Source of the DNA: an uncultured Granulosicoccaceae bacterium
GTDB lineage: Bacteria > Pseudomonadota > Gammaproteobacteria > CALCKW01
NCBI GenBank assembly: GCA_937965695.1
Contig: CALCKW010000018.1
Location: 99,564 to 163,563 of the forward strand
Length of the DNA stretch: 64,000 nt
Direction of reading: 5' to 3'
The position numbers were made by a program, and so were the translations under genes. Of the stretch, positions 8,503-17,665 are shown one piece after another. The notes beneath the pieces are model-generated. The model searched no databases and was not told where the DNA came from. It saw only the letters and a program-made list of their open reading frames with translations. Each line of letters opens with the position of its first letter. Within the stretch, counting starts at the first letter, position 1.

Positions 8503-9366
8503 ATGACTGACAAAGTTAAATTCTCCAGTACTTCCACCTATATCGCCACTCCAGAGCTGATGACTTCTGTTAATGCAGCTTTGACTCTGGGTCGCCCCCT
8601 CTTGATTAAAGGTGAACCAGGTACCGGGAAAACTCAACTGGCCGAAGAAGTAGCCCACTCTTTAGGTCGCGACCTGCACCGTTGGCATGTTAAATCCACC
8701 ACGAAAGCCCAACATGGCCTCTACGAATACGATGCAGTATCCCGTCTTCGCGATTCGCAGTTAGGTGAAGAGAAAGTCCACGATATAAAAAACTACATTG
8801 TTAAAGGCTGCTTGTGGCAAGCATTTGATGCCTCTGCACCGACAGTGGTTCTTATTGACGAAATTGACAAAGCGGATATCGAATTCCCTAATGACTTGTT
8901 ATTAGAACTAGATAAGATGGAATTTTACGTCCACGAGACTCAGCAGCAGATAAGCGCCGTGCATCGTCCGCTGATGATCATCACCAGCAACAATGAAAAA
9001 GAACTGCCAGACGCGTTTTTGAGACGCTGTTTTTTTCACTACATTCGATTCCCTGACAGAGACATCATGGAGCAGATAGTTGGCGTTCATCACCCTGAGA
9101 TAAAAAAGAATTTACTGCGTGAAGCATTGACACTTTTCTTTGAAGTTCGTGATACGCCTGGACTGAAGAAAAAACCTTCTACATCGGAGTTGCTCGATTG
9201 GCTCAAATTATTACTCGCGGAAGATATTCCTGCTGAGAAATTACGGACGGAAGATAGTAACGACCTAATCCCAGCAATGCACGGTGCTCTGTTAAAAAAT
9301 GAGCAAGATGTACACTTGTTTGAACGATTAGTATTTATGCATCGCCGTCAAAACAAAAACAACTAA
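8503..9366 (+). CDS. MoxR family AAA+ ATPase
   Basis: This is a 287-residue MoxR-type AAA+ ATPase with Walker A GEPGTGKTQL near residue 38, Walker B VVLIDEIDKAD near residue 113, sensor 1 IITSNN near residue 164 and an arginine finger in DAFLRRCFFH. MoxR ATPases act as chaperones that insert cofactors or remodel complexes together with a VWA-domain partner. Here that partner is the next gene, 27 bases downstream. The client is not identifiable from the context, since no CO dehydrogenase or methanol dehydrogenase genes are present. Confidence 0.92.
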   Translation: MTDKVKFSSTSTYIATPELMTSVNAALTLGRPLLIKGEPGTGKTQLAEEVAHSLGRDLHRWHVKSTTKAQHGLYEYDAVSRLRDSQLGEEKVHDIKNYIVKGCLWQAFDASAPTVVLIDEIDKADIEFPNDLLLELDKMEFYVHETQQQISAVHRPLMIITSNNEKELPDAFLRRCFFHYIRFPDRDIMEQIVGVHHPEIKKNLLREALTLFFEVRDTPGLKKKPSTSELLDWLKLLLAEDIPAEKLRTEDSNDLIPAMHGALLKNEQDVHLFERLVFMHRRQNKNN

Positions 9367-9393
9367 AGCAGACGCGCTCTCGGAGTAATATTC

Positions 9394-10581
9394 GTGTTTA
9401 TCGATCTCTTCTATCGGCTTCGTAAAGCTGGCGTCCCCGTGTCTGTCACAGAGTTAATTACACTTCACAGTGCACTAGAGGCAGGCCTTGCCGAGGCTAG
9501 TATCGATCAATTTTATCAATTGTGCAGAACCACTCTGGTCAAAGATGAGAGGCACTACGACCGATTTGACACCGTCTTTGGCGCTTATGTCCATGGTTCG
9601 GACTCCGTCATGGATGCCATATTCGCGGAAATACCACTTGACTGGTTGCAACGCAGCAATGAGCTAGATCTCACTGAAGAAGAGCGCCTAGAAATAGATT
9701 CTATGGGGGGCTGGGATGCATTGATGGAGGCCTTCAAAGAGCGTTTGCAGGAACAGCGGGAACGTCATGAAGGCGGTAATAAATGGATCGGTACAGCCGG
9801 CACATCGCCGTTTGGTGCATTTGGACAAAATCCTGAGGGAATACGCATCTCGCAGGGCGCAAGTCGCAACAGAAGTGCCGCAAAAGTCTGGGAAAAGCGC
9901 GAGTTTAAAAATCTCGACGACAATGTCGAACTGGGTATTCGCAATATTAAAATGGCACTCCGCCGCCTGCGAAAATTCACGCGTGACGGTGTCGCGGAGG
10001 AGCTTGATTTATTAGGAACTATTTCCAGCACTGCTCGCCAAGGTGGAATGCTCGATATACAACTCCGTCCCGAGCGGCGAAACACCGTCAAGGTTTTGCT
10101 TTGTATGGATGTAGGAGGTTCAATGGACTATTACATTCAGCAGTGCGAAGAACTCTTTTCGGCGGCGCGCGCGGAGTTTAAACATCTCGAGTATTTTTAT
10201 TTCCACAACTATGTATACGAAAAGATGTGGAAAGACAATCGTCGCAGACACGAACAAGCTAAAAATACTGCTGAGATCATTCGCACTTATGGCAAAGATT
10301 ATAAGCTAATCTTTGTCGGTGATGCTGCCATGAGCCCCTACGAAATATCGGCTGTAGGTGGTAGTGTTGAACACTGGAATGAAGAGCCCGGAGCACTTTG
10401 GACCCAACGATTGCTGGACCACTTTAAACATGCAGTTTGGCTAAACCCAGAGCCCGAGCAGCGATGGCTGCGAGTTCCAAGCACACGGCTGATCCATAAG
10501 CAGATGGACGAACGAATGTACGCCTTAACACCCAAAGGCATTGAAGCTGCAATGCGTCGCTTAACTAGCAATAAAGCTTAA
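9394..10581 (+). CDS. VWA domain-containing CoxE-like protein
   Basis: This 395-residue protein starts at GTG 9394 with GGAG upstream. The N-terminal half is helical. The C-terminal von Willebrand A domain begins near residue 230 and has the MIDAS motif DVGGSM, a glycine-for-first-serine variant usual in this CoxE-like branch. It pairs with the MoxR ATPase upstream. Such pairs are known to assemble metal centres (CoxD/CoxE for CO dehydrogenase) or other complexes. Role here: putative assembly chaperone adaptor, client unknown. Confidence 0.9.
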   Translation: MFIDLFYRLRKAGVPVSVTELITLHSALEAGLAEASIDQFYQLCRTTLVKDERHYDRFDTVFGAYVHGSDSVMDAIFAEIPLDWLQRSNELDLTEEERLEIDSMGGWDALMEAFKERLQEQRERHEGGNKWIGTAGTSPFGAFGQNPEGIRISQGASRNRSAAKVWEKREFKNLDDNVELGIRNIKMALRRLRKFTRDGVAEELDLLGTISSTARQGGMLDIQLRPERRNTVKVLLCMDVGGSMDYYIQQCEELFSAARAEFKHLEYFYFHNYVYEKMWKDNRRRHEQAKNTAEIIRTYGKDYKLIFVGDAAMSPYEISAVGGSVEHWNEEPGALWTQRLLDHFKHAVWLNPEPEQRWLRVPSTRLIHKQMDERMYALTPKGIEAAMRRLTSNKA

Positions 10582-10583
10582 AA

Positions 10584-11942
10584 TCAAGACGCGGGTTTCG
10601 ACAAACTTAAGTCCAGCAGTCGAGAAAAGTCTCTCTTGTCTAGTTGGTCAAACTGAGCAGCCAATTGTTGCAACTCCACTGCTCGCTCCCTTCCTAGAAC
10701 TGCATCCGCAAATTGATGATACTTAATCTGCAATTCATCGTCACTGATAGGATCATCAGGATCACCACGGGCGCTTCTTGGCGCATCTTCGAGCACTCGA
10801 CCATCATTAAGATAAATATTCACTTGCGCCCAACGTTTATCGATACTAATTCGTGTCATTTCAACGTCATCAATTAACTCGATGCGCTCACTGAGCTGAA
10901 GAATTTCAGGGTCGCGCAATATACTCGCCTTTAGCTCTTCTACACCAATTTTTCCTTTTATTATTGCTAGCGCTACCGGAAAACAAATTGAGTAGCTAAA
11001 TTCGTCTAAATTGGCCGGCCGAACGCCTGCGAGTCGGGTGGCGTAGTGGAATGTTTTTATAGAAATTTTTTGTACTTGATTGATCTGGAAAGAATGCACT
11101 TGCATTAAATGCAGCACACTATCGATAGCGGGATGCGCCCACCGACAACAAGGATAGGCCTTGAAATGAGTTTGCTCTTCCACTCGCCATGATGCGCCCA
11201 AATCGTCCCAGAAAGGCTTCGCTTCTTGCCCTTCGCACGTGAGGGCCGGCGCACCAGTGAATCCCATGCTCGCCATATAAGCACCATTGACTCCACTGGG
11301 TGATCCCCAACCTACTCCGTCGCGCAACATACTTGGACGGTCGATACAGCGCATCATTTGGCTGCGAGGTCCGTGGTACTCCCCTATGCCAGCGGCATGC
11401 CGTATCTGCTCAGCGTCACAACCCAACAATAGTGCCGCCCCTACTGCCACTCCGACAGAAGTCCAAGCGCCTGACGTGTGATAGTCAGCGCAGCTAGCAT
11501 GTTGTGCAAGACCAGCTCTGTAACTCACTTCATAAGAACTGGCAAGCGCGACAGCAAACTGCTGTCCATCCAAGGCGTCACGCTCTGATCTGCTATCCGC
11601 TACCGCCAACAAAGCGGGGAAAGCAGCTGAGCCTGCATGACCTCTGCAAGGAGAGCTACCATCGTGAGCGTCAATGCTGTCGACCATAAACGCCCCTGCC
11701 ATGGCTGCGCCTACCGGGCTAACCAGATGACCACTCATCAATACCCTCGAGGAACCAGCATTTCCCGGTGCATAGAGAGCCAAAGCACAGCGCTGCGCAA
11801 TGCCAGCCATCTCAGTCGTTGATCCGACAGCCGCAACACCTAAGCAATCATAAAAGCTTCGCCTTAAAGTCTGGCGCACGCCTTCTGGAATGTCTTGAAA
11901 TTCGAGAGCAGAGGCAAATTCTGCAAAATTCTGATCGGGCAT
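10584..11942 (-). CDS. MmgE/PrpD family protein
   Basis: This 452-residue member of the MmgE/PrpD superfamily (2-methylcitrate dehydratase, cis-aconitate decarboxylase and relatives) shows the family signatures VAAVGSTTEMA, HAGSAAFPALLA, YHTSGAWTSVGVA and a C-terminal region with FxxKxYPCCRWAHPAIDS. The substrate is unknown. No methylcitrate cycle genes (prpB, prpC, acnD) flank it, and the organism's propionate genes lie 17 kb away and use the methylmalonyl route. Its stop lies two bases from the stop of the convergent VWA gene. It is probably monocistronic. Confidence 0.88.
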   Translation of the reverse strand: MPDQNFAEFASALEFQDIPEGVRQTLRRSFYDCLGVAAVGSTTEMAGIAQRCALALYAPGNAGSSRVLMSGHLVSPVGAAMAGAFMVDSIDAHDGSSPCRGHAGSAAFPALLAVADSRSERDALDGQQFAVALASSYEVSYRAGLAQHASCADYHTSGAWTSVGVAVGAALLLGCDAEQIRHAAGIGEYHGPRSQMMRCIDRPSMLRDGVGWGSPSGVNGAYMASMGFTGAPALTCEGQEAKPFWDDLGASWRVEEQTHFKAYPCCRWAHPAIDSVLHLMQVHSFQINQVQKISIKTFHYATRLAGVRPANLDEFSYSICFPVALAIIKGKIGVEELKASILRDPEILQLSERIELIDDVEMTRISIDKRWAQVNIYLNDGRVLEDAPRSARGDPDDPISDDELQIKYHQFADAVLGRERAVELQQLAAQFDQLDKRDFSRLLDLSLSKPAS

Positions 11943-12074
11943 GGCACAGGCCTTCGTCAGGATGGACTAGATCCGAGTATCCGCAATTTGTGTAACCAAT
12001 GATACTCCCGCCCCTATCACGCCAATCCAGGCAGCATAAAAATTTGATCTAGTCGGCTAAGACTAGGCAAAAAA

Positions 12075-12107
12075 AAAACGCTCCAAGGTTAGCCCTCGAA
12101 GCGTTTT
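12075..12107. terminator. Intrinsic terminator after galU
   Basis: AAAACGCT (12075-12082) pairs with AGCGTTTT (12100-12107), with partial extension of the stem. A-rich sequence on the left side gives a T tract for - strand transcripts leaving galU (gene end 12131). Confidence 0.7.
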
Positions 12108-12130
12108 CGACAATAAGACTGATCTAAATT

Positions 12131-13069
12131 TTAGGTCCCCGTTTTTGCACCGATTTCACCGGTCACCGCCACCGGCGAGTTTCCTGAGCGCACTTCTTCT
12201 GTACTGAGTTTGTTCAAGTAACGTTCAAAATCGGCACCAATTTCTGGATGGTCCAGTCCAAACTCAACTTGCGCTTGTAGGTAACCAAGTTTATTACCAC
12301 AGTCAAAGCGCTTGCCTTCAAATTCGTAGGCCAATACACGTTGTTCATTCAATAACTGAGCGATAGCATCTGTCAGCTGTATTTCGCCACCGGCGCCACG
12401 GGGAGTCGTTTCCAGCAGATCAAAAATTTTAGGCGTCAAAATATAACGACCTACAACCGCCAAATTGCTGGGTGCTTCGTCTACCGGAGGTTTTTCTACA
12501 ATAGCGTTCACTTCTTGCAAGCGACCCTTGAGTTGATCACCCGAGACAATACCGTAACTGCTTACCTCATCCTCAGGCACGCGCTCCACACCCAATACCG
12601 AACTGTGTTGAAAATTGTAGATATCAACCATCTGCGACAACACGGGTTTGTCAGAGAAGTTGATTAAATCGTCGGCCAAAATAACAGCAAAAGGCTCATC
12701 GTTGATGACCGGTTTGGCACACAGCACAGCGTGTCCTAAGCCAAGCGCCTCTGCCTGACGTATGAATACACAGGCAACATGAGGTGGCACAATATTACGC
12801 ACAAGCTCTAGCATCTTGGTCTTGTGACGCTCTTGCAACTCACGCTCTAGCTCATAAGCCTTGTCAAAGTGATCAACAATCGCATTCTTGGTACGGCCAT
12901 AAACGAATACCAAGGTGTCTACACCCGCGGCAACAGCTTCTTCGGCAGCATACTGAATCAAAGGTTTGTCGACGACAGGAAGCATTTCCTTCGGACTGGC
13001 CTTGGTCGCCGGCAAGAACCGTGTTCCCATTCCCGCCACTGGAAACACAACTTTTTTAATGGGTTTCAT
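12131..13069 (-). CDS. galU: UTP-glucose-1-phosphate uridylyltransferase
   Basis: GalU forms UDP-glucose from UTP and glucose-1-phosphate, feeding ugd, LPS and osmoprotectant synthesis. The protein has 312 residues. The nucleotide-binding GMGTRFLPATKASPKEMLP lies at about residues 13-31, DKPLIQY follows near 34, and the catalytic aspartate is in ILADDLI near residue 131. Its transcript ends at the hairpin at 12075-12107. It stands alone, divergent from fdxA. Confidence 0.96.
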   Translation of the reverse strand: MKPIKKVVFPVAGMGTRFLPATKASPKEMLPVVDKPLIQYAAEEAVAAGVDTLVFVYGRTKNAIVDHFDKAYELERELQERHKTKMLELVRNIVPPHVACVFIRQAEALGLGHAVLCAKPVINDEPFAVILADDLINFSDKPVLSQMVDIYNFQHSSVLGVERVPEDEVSSYGIVSGDQLKGRLQEVNAIVEKPPVDEAPSNLAVVGRYILTPKIFDLLETTPRGAGGEIQLTDAIAQLLNEQRVLAYEFEGKRFDCGNKLGYLQAQVEFGLDHPEIGADFERYLNKLSTEEVRSGNSPVAVTGEIGAKTGT

Positions 13070-13197
13070 CTATGCTGTCCTTATGTCGGATAACACGCTT
13101 GAAAAAGTATCAACACAACAGTGAAGATGGCATTCATTTGGCGCGCGTTCCTACGTATAATTGTAAACTAATATAGCTATCGTTCTTCGGAGACACC

Positions 13198-13521
13198 ATG
13201 ACTTTCGTAGTCACTGATAATTGCATCAAATGTAAATACACCGATTGTGTGGAAGTCTGTCCAGTGGACTGCTTTCACGAAGGGCCTAACTTCTTGGTCA
13301 TCGACCCAGACGAGTGTATAGATTGCTCTCTTTGCGAGCCCGAATGTCCAGCAAACGCCATTTACGCCGAGGAAGACTTACCAGCGAGTCAAGAGCATTT
13401 CACCGCTCTCAACGCAGAATTGTCTCCCCAGTGGCCCGTAATCACCGAACAACGAGATCCGTTGCCGGATGCAGCTGACTGGGACGGTGTCGAAAACAAA
13501 CTCGAACACCTCGAGCGATAA
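13198..13521 (+). CDS. fdxA: Seven-iron ferredoxin FdxA
   Basis: This 107-residue ferredoxin has two cysteine clusters: [17 protein letters not shown] at about residues 9-25 and [12 protein letters not shown] at about residues 40-51. The pattern of a 3Fe-4S plus a 4Fe-4S cluster followed by a helical C-terminal region is that of FdxA (Azotobacter ferredoxin I type). The clear ribosome site CGGAG lies before ATG. Cytoplasmic electron carrier; redox partner unknown. Confidence 0.95.
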   Translation: MTFVVTDNCIKCKYTDCVEVCPVDCFHEGPNFLVIDPDECIDCSLCEPECPANAIYAEEDLPASQEHFTALNAELSPQWPVITEQRDPLPDAADWDGVENKLEHLER

Positions 13522-13730
13522 AAACTGGAAAATCGGGCGTCACGGGAAGCTATGCAACTCTTGACGCCTTCATACAACATAGCAAAGTGCTTGCCGGATT
13601 CTTGACTTTGCCTGTGGACTAACGTTCTCATTCTATTCAGCAATGAAACGGCAGTAATTCGCCATAACAGCCGCACAAATATGCTGCTACCCGGGGTACC
13701 CACTTCTAATCGCCCGCTTTACCAATATTT

Positions 13731-15131
13731 TTAGCCACCCATATCGCCACTATAGAAATCTGCTGTGTAGTTTTCAAAACGCGTGTATTGCCCTAAAAAT
13801 GAGACACGGCAGCTACCAATTGGCCCATTTCGCTGTTTCCTGATCAGTATTTCAGCTGTGCCTTTGTCAGGGCTGTCGGGGTTATAAACCTCATCACGAT
13901 AAATAAACACAATTAAATCAGCATCTTGCTCGATAGCTCCTGACTCGCGCAAGTCGGACATGACAGGCCGCTTGTCGGTTCGTTGCTCCAAACTGCGGTT
14001 TAACTGGGAGAGTGCGACGACAGGCACCTCAAGCTCTTTTGCCAAAGACTTTAGGCTACGGCTGATCTCAGAGATCTCAGCAGTTCTGTTTTCCCCTGTG
14101 CCTCCTTTGATTTGCATCAGCTGGAGATAATCAATGACAATTAGACCAAGACCATGCTCACGCTTGAGTCGCCTGGCTCGCGCCCGCACCTCCGTCGGTG
14201 ACAAACCAGCGGAGTCGTCGATGAAAACACTATTACGCTGCTCTAAAAGGGTCACAGCTGAGGTAATACGTGGCCAATCCGCGTCCGTAAGTGCCCCTGT
14301 TCTAATTTTCTGCAACTCAATGCGGCCAAGCGACGCAATCATTCTCATTGCCAGTTGCTCTGCTGGCATCTCCATACTAAACACCGCAACAGGTTTGTCA
14401 CCACTGACGGCTACATGCTCTGCGATGTTCATCGCAAACGTTGTTTTCCCCATTGATGGGCGGCCTGCGACGATCACTAAATCAGAGGGCTGCAAACCCG
14501 AAGTCATTTCATCAAAGTCATCGAAGCCTGTGGGAATACCGGTAATAGAACCTTCACTGGTAAACAGTTGATCTATACGGTCAATGGTATTGGCTAGAAT
14601 GGGTTTGATTCCACGAAACCCATCAGAGGTTTGCTGCATCTGATCGGCGATTCCCAAAACTTGTGATTCCGCTCTATCGAGCAGTTGATCACTTTTTTGA
14701 TCACCAGGGTTATAAGCGGCGTCCGCAATTTCATTGCCGATAGCGATCATTTGTCGCAAGACAGCGCGTTCACGAACAATACTCGCGTAGGCTTTAACAT
14801 TTGACGCGCTCGGTGTGCCGCTGGCTAATGACCCTAAATAGGCAATGCCACCCACTCCATCCAATTCATCGCGTTTTTGCAAACATTCAGCCACAGTGAC
14901 AACGTCTAAGGGCTGCTCATCAGAAGACAAGTCCTTGAGCGCTCTAAAAATCAATTGGTGATCATGGCGATAAAAATCTGCCTCACCAATTAACTCTTCA
15001 ACCGCTTCCCAAGCGCCTGCACTGAGCAAGACACCACCAAGTACTGACTGCTCAGCCTCCACAGAATGCGGCGGCACCTTGAGGTTCTCGACCTCGACAT
15101 CGTGATAGTTATTGTCGGCCTGATCGTACAT
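13731..15131 (-). CDS. dnaB: Replicative DNA helicase DnaB
   Basis: DnaB is the hexameric 5'-3' helicase of the replication fork. The start at ATG 15131 gives 466 residues and has GGAA seven bases upstream. The frame continues to 15236 but would run through the rplI terminator and has no homology there. The N-terminal domain begins PPHSVEAEQSVLGG (near residue 20). The RecA-like domain has Walker A AGRPSMGKTTFAMN near residue 218 and Walker B LIVIDYLQLM. It is the last gene of the rpsF-rpsR-DUF2232-rplI-dnaB block. alr, a frequent next gene, is absent. Confidence 0.95.
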   Translation of the reverse strand: MYDQADNNYHDVEVENLKVPPHSVEAEQSVLGGVLLSAGAWEAVEELIGEADFYRHDHQLIFRALKDLSSDEQPLDVVTVAECLQKRDELDGVGGIAYLGSLASGTPSASNVKAYASIVRERAVLRQMIAIGNEIADAAYNPGDQKSDQLLDRAESQVLGIADQMQQTSDGFRGIKPILANTIDRIDQLFTSEGSITGIPTGFDDFDEMTSGLQPSDLVIVAGRPSMGKTTFAMNIAEHVAVSGDKPVAVFSMEMPAEQLAMRMIASLGRIELQKIRTGALTDADWPRITSAVTLLEQRNSVFIDDSAGLSPTEVRARARRLKREHGLGLIVIDYLQLMQIKGGTGENRTAEISEISRSLKSLAKELEVPVVALSQLNRSLEQRTDKRPVMSDLRESGAIEQDADLIVFIYRDEVYNPDSPDKGTAEILIRKQRNGPIGSCRVSFLGQYTRFENYTADFYSGDMGG

Positions 15132-15197
15132 AAAATAATTCCATCGCGGAGCCAGATCGATCTTGATTAGCAATCGACACAGTATATAAATTACTGC

Positions 15198-15224
15198 AAA
15201 AAAAAAACCCCGGAAAAACCGGGG
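15198..15224 (-). terminator. Intrinsic terminator downstream of rplI
   Basis: On the - strand a CCCCGG/CCGGGG stem with a five-base T loop (15208-15224) is followed by ten T residues (15198-15207). It separates the ribosomal protein operon from dnaB, implying a distinct or read-through promoter for dnaB. Confidence 0.88.
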
Positions 15225-15249
15225 CCTTTTCATCAACAGAGTTCGAGAG

Positions 15250-15699
15250 TTACTCGATACCCTCCACGTTGATGGTAACCACTGTATCTACATCACTGTG
15301 CAAATGCAGCGTTACTTCATGCACACCAGCAGTGCGCAAAGGACCATCGGGTAGGCGCACTTCACGCCTAGACAACTCTTCTCCCGCTTCAGTAACCGCT
15401 TGCGCGATATCCTGAGGGCCGAGCGAACCAAAGAGCTTACCTTCCGTACCAGAATTGGCTTGAATGGTCACTGTCAAAGCAGCGATTTTATCTGCTCGCG
15501 CCTGAGCGGCACCGAGCTGCTCGGCGGCAAGTTTCTCTAGCTCAGCGCGACGCGCTTCAAACTCTTTCTTGTTGTCTTCGGTAGCTACTTTACACAAACC
15601 TTTGGGCAACAAGTAGTTACGTGCATAGCCTGCACGCACATCAACTATCTCACCAAGACCACCTAAGTTGTCTACTTTTTGAAGCAAAATCAATTGCAT
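15250..15699 (-). CDS. rplI: 50S ribosomal protein L9
   Basis: L9 has 149 residues. The N-terminal 23S rRNA-binding domain ([21 protein letters not shown], then [11 protein letters not shown]) is joined by a long central helix to the C-terminal domain. It follows rpsF, rpsR and the DUF2232 gene in the standard ribosomal cluster, and a strong terminator follows it. Confidence 0.97.
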   Translation of the reverse strand: MQLILLQKVDNLGGLGEIVDVRAGYARNYLLPKGLCKVATEDNKKEFEARRAELEKLAAEQLGAAQARADKIAALTVTIQANSGTEGKLFGSLGPQDIAQAVTEAGEELSRREVRLPDGPLRTAGVHEVTLHLHSDVDTVVTINVEGIE

Positions 15700-15753
15700 G
15701 ACTGAATTCCTCTACCGAATAAAATCGGACTAGTTGTTCGGGCCTGCACTTCG

Positions 15754-16641
15754 CTAGGAGCGTTGAGCACGAGCCCTTAAATCAAACCAAGCATCTACCA
15801 TCGCCAGCACGCAGATCAAAACAACCACGTGAGGTACCAGCAGTGCCAAGTAAACCGAAACTAAAATCACCTTGGGCCATTGACGTGCGGCGGCCACGCC
15901 GTGCACGACCGCTAAACCCTGGATCGTCAATAAAAACACCAGAGGCATCGCTATCGCAAAACCCAGCCCCGTACCACTATAAAAGCCAAGAACGCAAACC
16001 AGTAATACTGCAGCGATTACTGATTTGCCAAGCTTAAAGCTGATAAAGGCCTCATGGAAACCACCAGGCTGGAACTGCAATGCCTGCCAGTACCGCCCCA
16101 GATAAAGCCCTGCCAATGTATTAAGCAATACACCAGTAGCCAAAATACCTGTCGCTAATTTAGCGAAAGACTCCAAGAGATCTACCCCGCCTTGCTGGGT
16201 AGATTGTGCTAACAACTCATTTAACTGCGGGTTCGCCCTCAGCAACCCTTCCCAAAAAACGGTTGGGTCACCTAAGATGGCGTAGCTAAGCAACACAACG
16301 GCAATAGCTAAGGCCACGCATGATAATGTCGACAACTCAAGACTAACTGTTGTCCGCAATACAGAAGCGACCAATACTATTGGCAACCAAAATACTGCTG
16401 CGCTAATTGCGCCTAACAATGCATGTCCAAAAACCGCCCAAGACAACAGTGATGCACCCAGAACCGAAATCAACATCATCGGTACTGAAGGCTTCAGGCC
16501 AAAACGCATAATAAATAGCGCAATGGCCGCGTTACTGAGCCAAACAATCGGTGGAAAAGCGACCGAAAGTGTTAAAGCAGTTGCGGCAACTAGCGCCGCT
16601 TGACCTGGGCCACGAAGTATAAATCTAGCGAGTGAGCCCAC
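15754..16641 (-). CDS. DUF2232 (YybS-like) membrane protein
   Basis: This 295-residue, highly hydrophobic protein has about eight predicted transmembrane segments. It starts at GTG 16641 and sits between rpsR and rplI, where gammaproteobacteria such as Pseudomonas carry a DUF2232/YybS family gene. Family assignment rests on position and hydrophobic profile more than on a motif. YybS-like proteins have no established function; some resemble ECF-type transporter subunits. Confidence 0.75.
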   Translation of the reverse strand: MGSLARFILRGPGQAALVAATALTLSVAFPPIVWLSNAAIALFIMRFGLKPSVPMMLISVLGASLLSWAVFGHALLGAISAAVFWLPIVLVASVLRTTVSLELSTLSCVALAIAVVLLSYAILGDPTVFWEGLLRANPQLNELLAQSTQQGGVDLLESFAKLATGILATGVLLNTLAGLYLGRYWQALQFQPGGFHEAFISFKLGKSVIAAVLLVCVLGFYSGTGLGFAIAMPLVFLLTIQGLAVVHGVAAARQWPKVILVSVYLALLVPHVVVLICVLAMVDAWFDLRARAQRS

Positions 16642-16661
16642 GTCAAAAACCCATCTGCTGC

Positions 16662-16886
16662 CTAGTGGCCGTCAGTGTAGGGCAACAGCGCCAAAAAACG
16701 TGCGCGCTTAACCGCGGTAGACAGTTGACGCTGATATCTAGCTTTAGTACCGGTGATACGGCTAGGGACAATCTTGCCGGTCTCGGTGATGTAGTTTTTT
16801 AGGGTGTCCAGATCTTTGTAATCGATCTCTTTGACTTCTTCCGCGGTGAAACGGCAGAATTTACGACGACGATAAAAACGTGACAT
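16662..16886 (-). CDS. rpsR: 30S ribosomal protein S18
   Basis: S18 has 74 residues when started at ATG 16886 ([13 protein letters not shown]), the family start; the frame extends two codons further without homology. The core [20 protein letters not shown] is canonical. It lies 25 bases downstream of rpsF. The priB gene found between them in enterobacteria is absent. Confidence 0.97.
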   Translation of the reverse strand: MSRFYRRRKFCRFTAEEVKEIDYKDLDTLKNYITETGKIVPSRITGTKARYQRQLSTAVKRARFLALLPYTDGH

Positions 16887-16911
16887 GTGCAATTATCTCC
16901 TGTGATTGTAC

Positions 16912-17367
16912 TCAGGCATCAGCCTGAGGGGTGGCATCATCGGCATCGGCAGGAGCTTCGGCGGCTGGCGCCTCTGCTTCAGTCGACTCGTCCACAGCGT
17001 CATCTGATGACTCTGAAGAACGCTCTTTACCGCGGCTGCTGCTGGCAGACTCTTCGCGCTTGGCGAGTAGTGATTGCTCAGTGACTGCTTCGTCGCGACT
17101 GATGACCATGTTGCGGATCACAGCGTCGTTGAATTTGAAAGCGCTGGTCAGCTCTGCGAGCGTCTCAACAGTCGTTTCAATATTCATCAGCACATAGTGC
17201 GCTTTGTAGATCTTATCGATGGGGTAAGCCAACTGTCGGCGGCCCCAATCTTCTAAGCGGTGGAATTTGCCATCTGCTTCGATTAGCGCTCGATAGCGCT
17301 CGATCATGGCGGGTACTTGCTCGCTCTGGTCCGGATGAACCATGAACACGATTTCATAATGTCGCAT
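16912..17367 (-). CDS. rpsF: 30S ribosomal protein S6 with long acidic tail
   Basis: S6 has 151 residues starting at ATG 17367 ([16 protein letters not shown]), preceded by GGGAG. The ferredoxin-like S6 fold covers about residues 1-100, including [17 protein letters not shown]. Beyond it lies a tail of about 45 residues, rich in serine, glutamate, aspartate and alanine. E. coli S6 also has an acidic C-terminus modified by RimK, but the tail here is longer and low-complexity. First gene of the ribosomal operon. Confidence 0.97.
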   Translation of the reverse strand: MRHYEIVFMVHPDQSEQVPAMIERYRALIEADGKFHRLEDWGRRQLAYPIDKIYKAHYVLMNIETTVETLAELTSAFKFNDAVIRNMVISRDEAVTEQSLLAKREESASSSRGKERSSESSDDAVDESTEAEAPAAEAPADADDATPQADA

Positions 17368-17665
17368 AAAATCTCCCTTTGGGTTTTGCCAAACAAGCGA
17401 CTGATTGGACAAGGAGTGGATTAAACCAACAATTCTGACAGAGTTGATAACGCGATACAAGTGGCATTTGTCAATACATAACACTACCCCACTTTTCTTA
17501 CGGGGGAAGCCTCGCAATATGTCCGGTCAGTGACGTCGACAGGAAATTATTGGACCAAGCAAGGCGCGAATCGACAGCACTAGTGGTGCTATTGGCTAGA
17601 TTTGCAACGCGGCCGAGCTGAATTTAACGCACCAACGGTGCGATCATGACTTGATCTGAGGTTCC

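Noticed and set aside
11940..13069. galU, ugd and MmgE/PrpD as a polysaccharide cluster
   Set aside because: galU and ugd are on different strands 9 kb apart with unrelated genes between and no glycosyltransferases.
15132..15236. Extended N-terminus of dnaB
   Set aside because: It would translate through the intrinsic terminator after rplI and adds residues absent from DnaB proteins.
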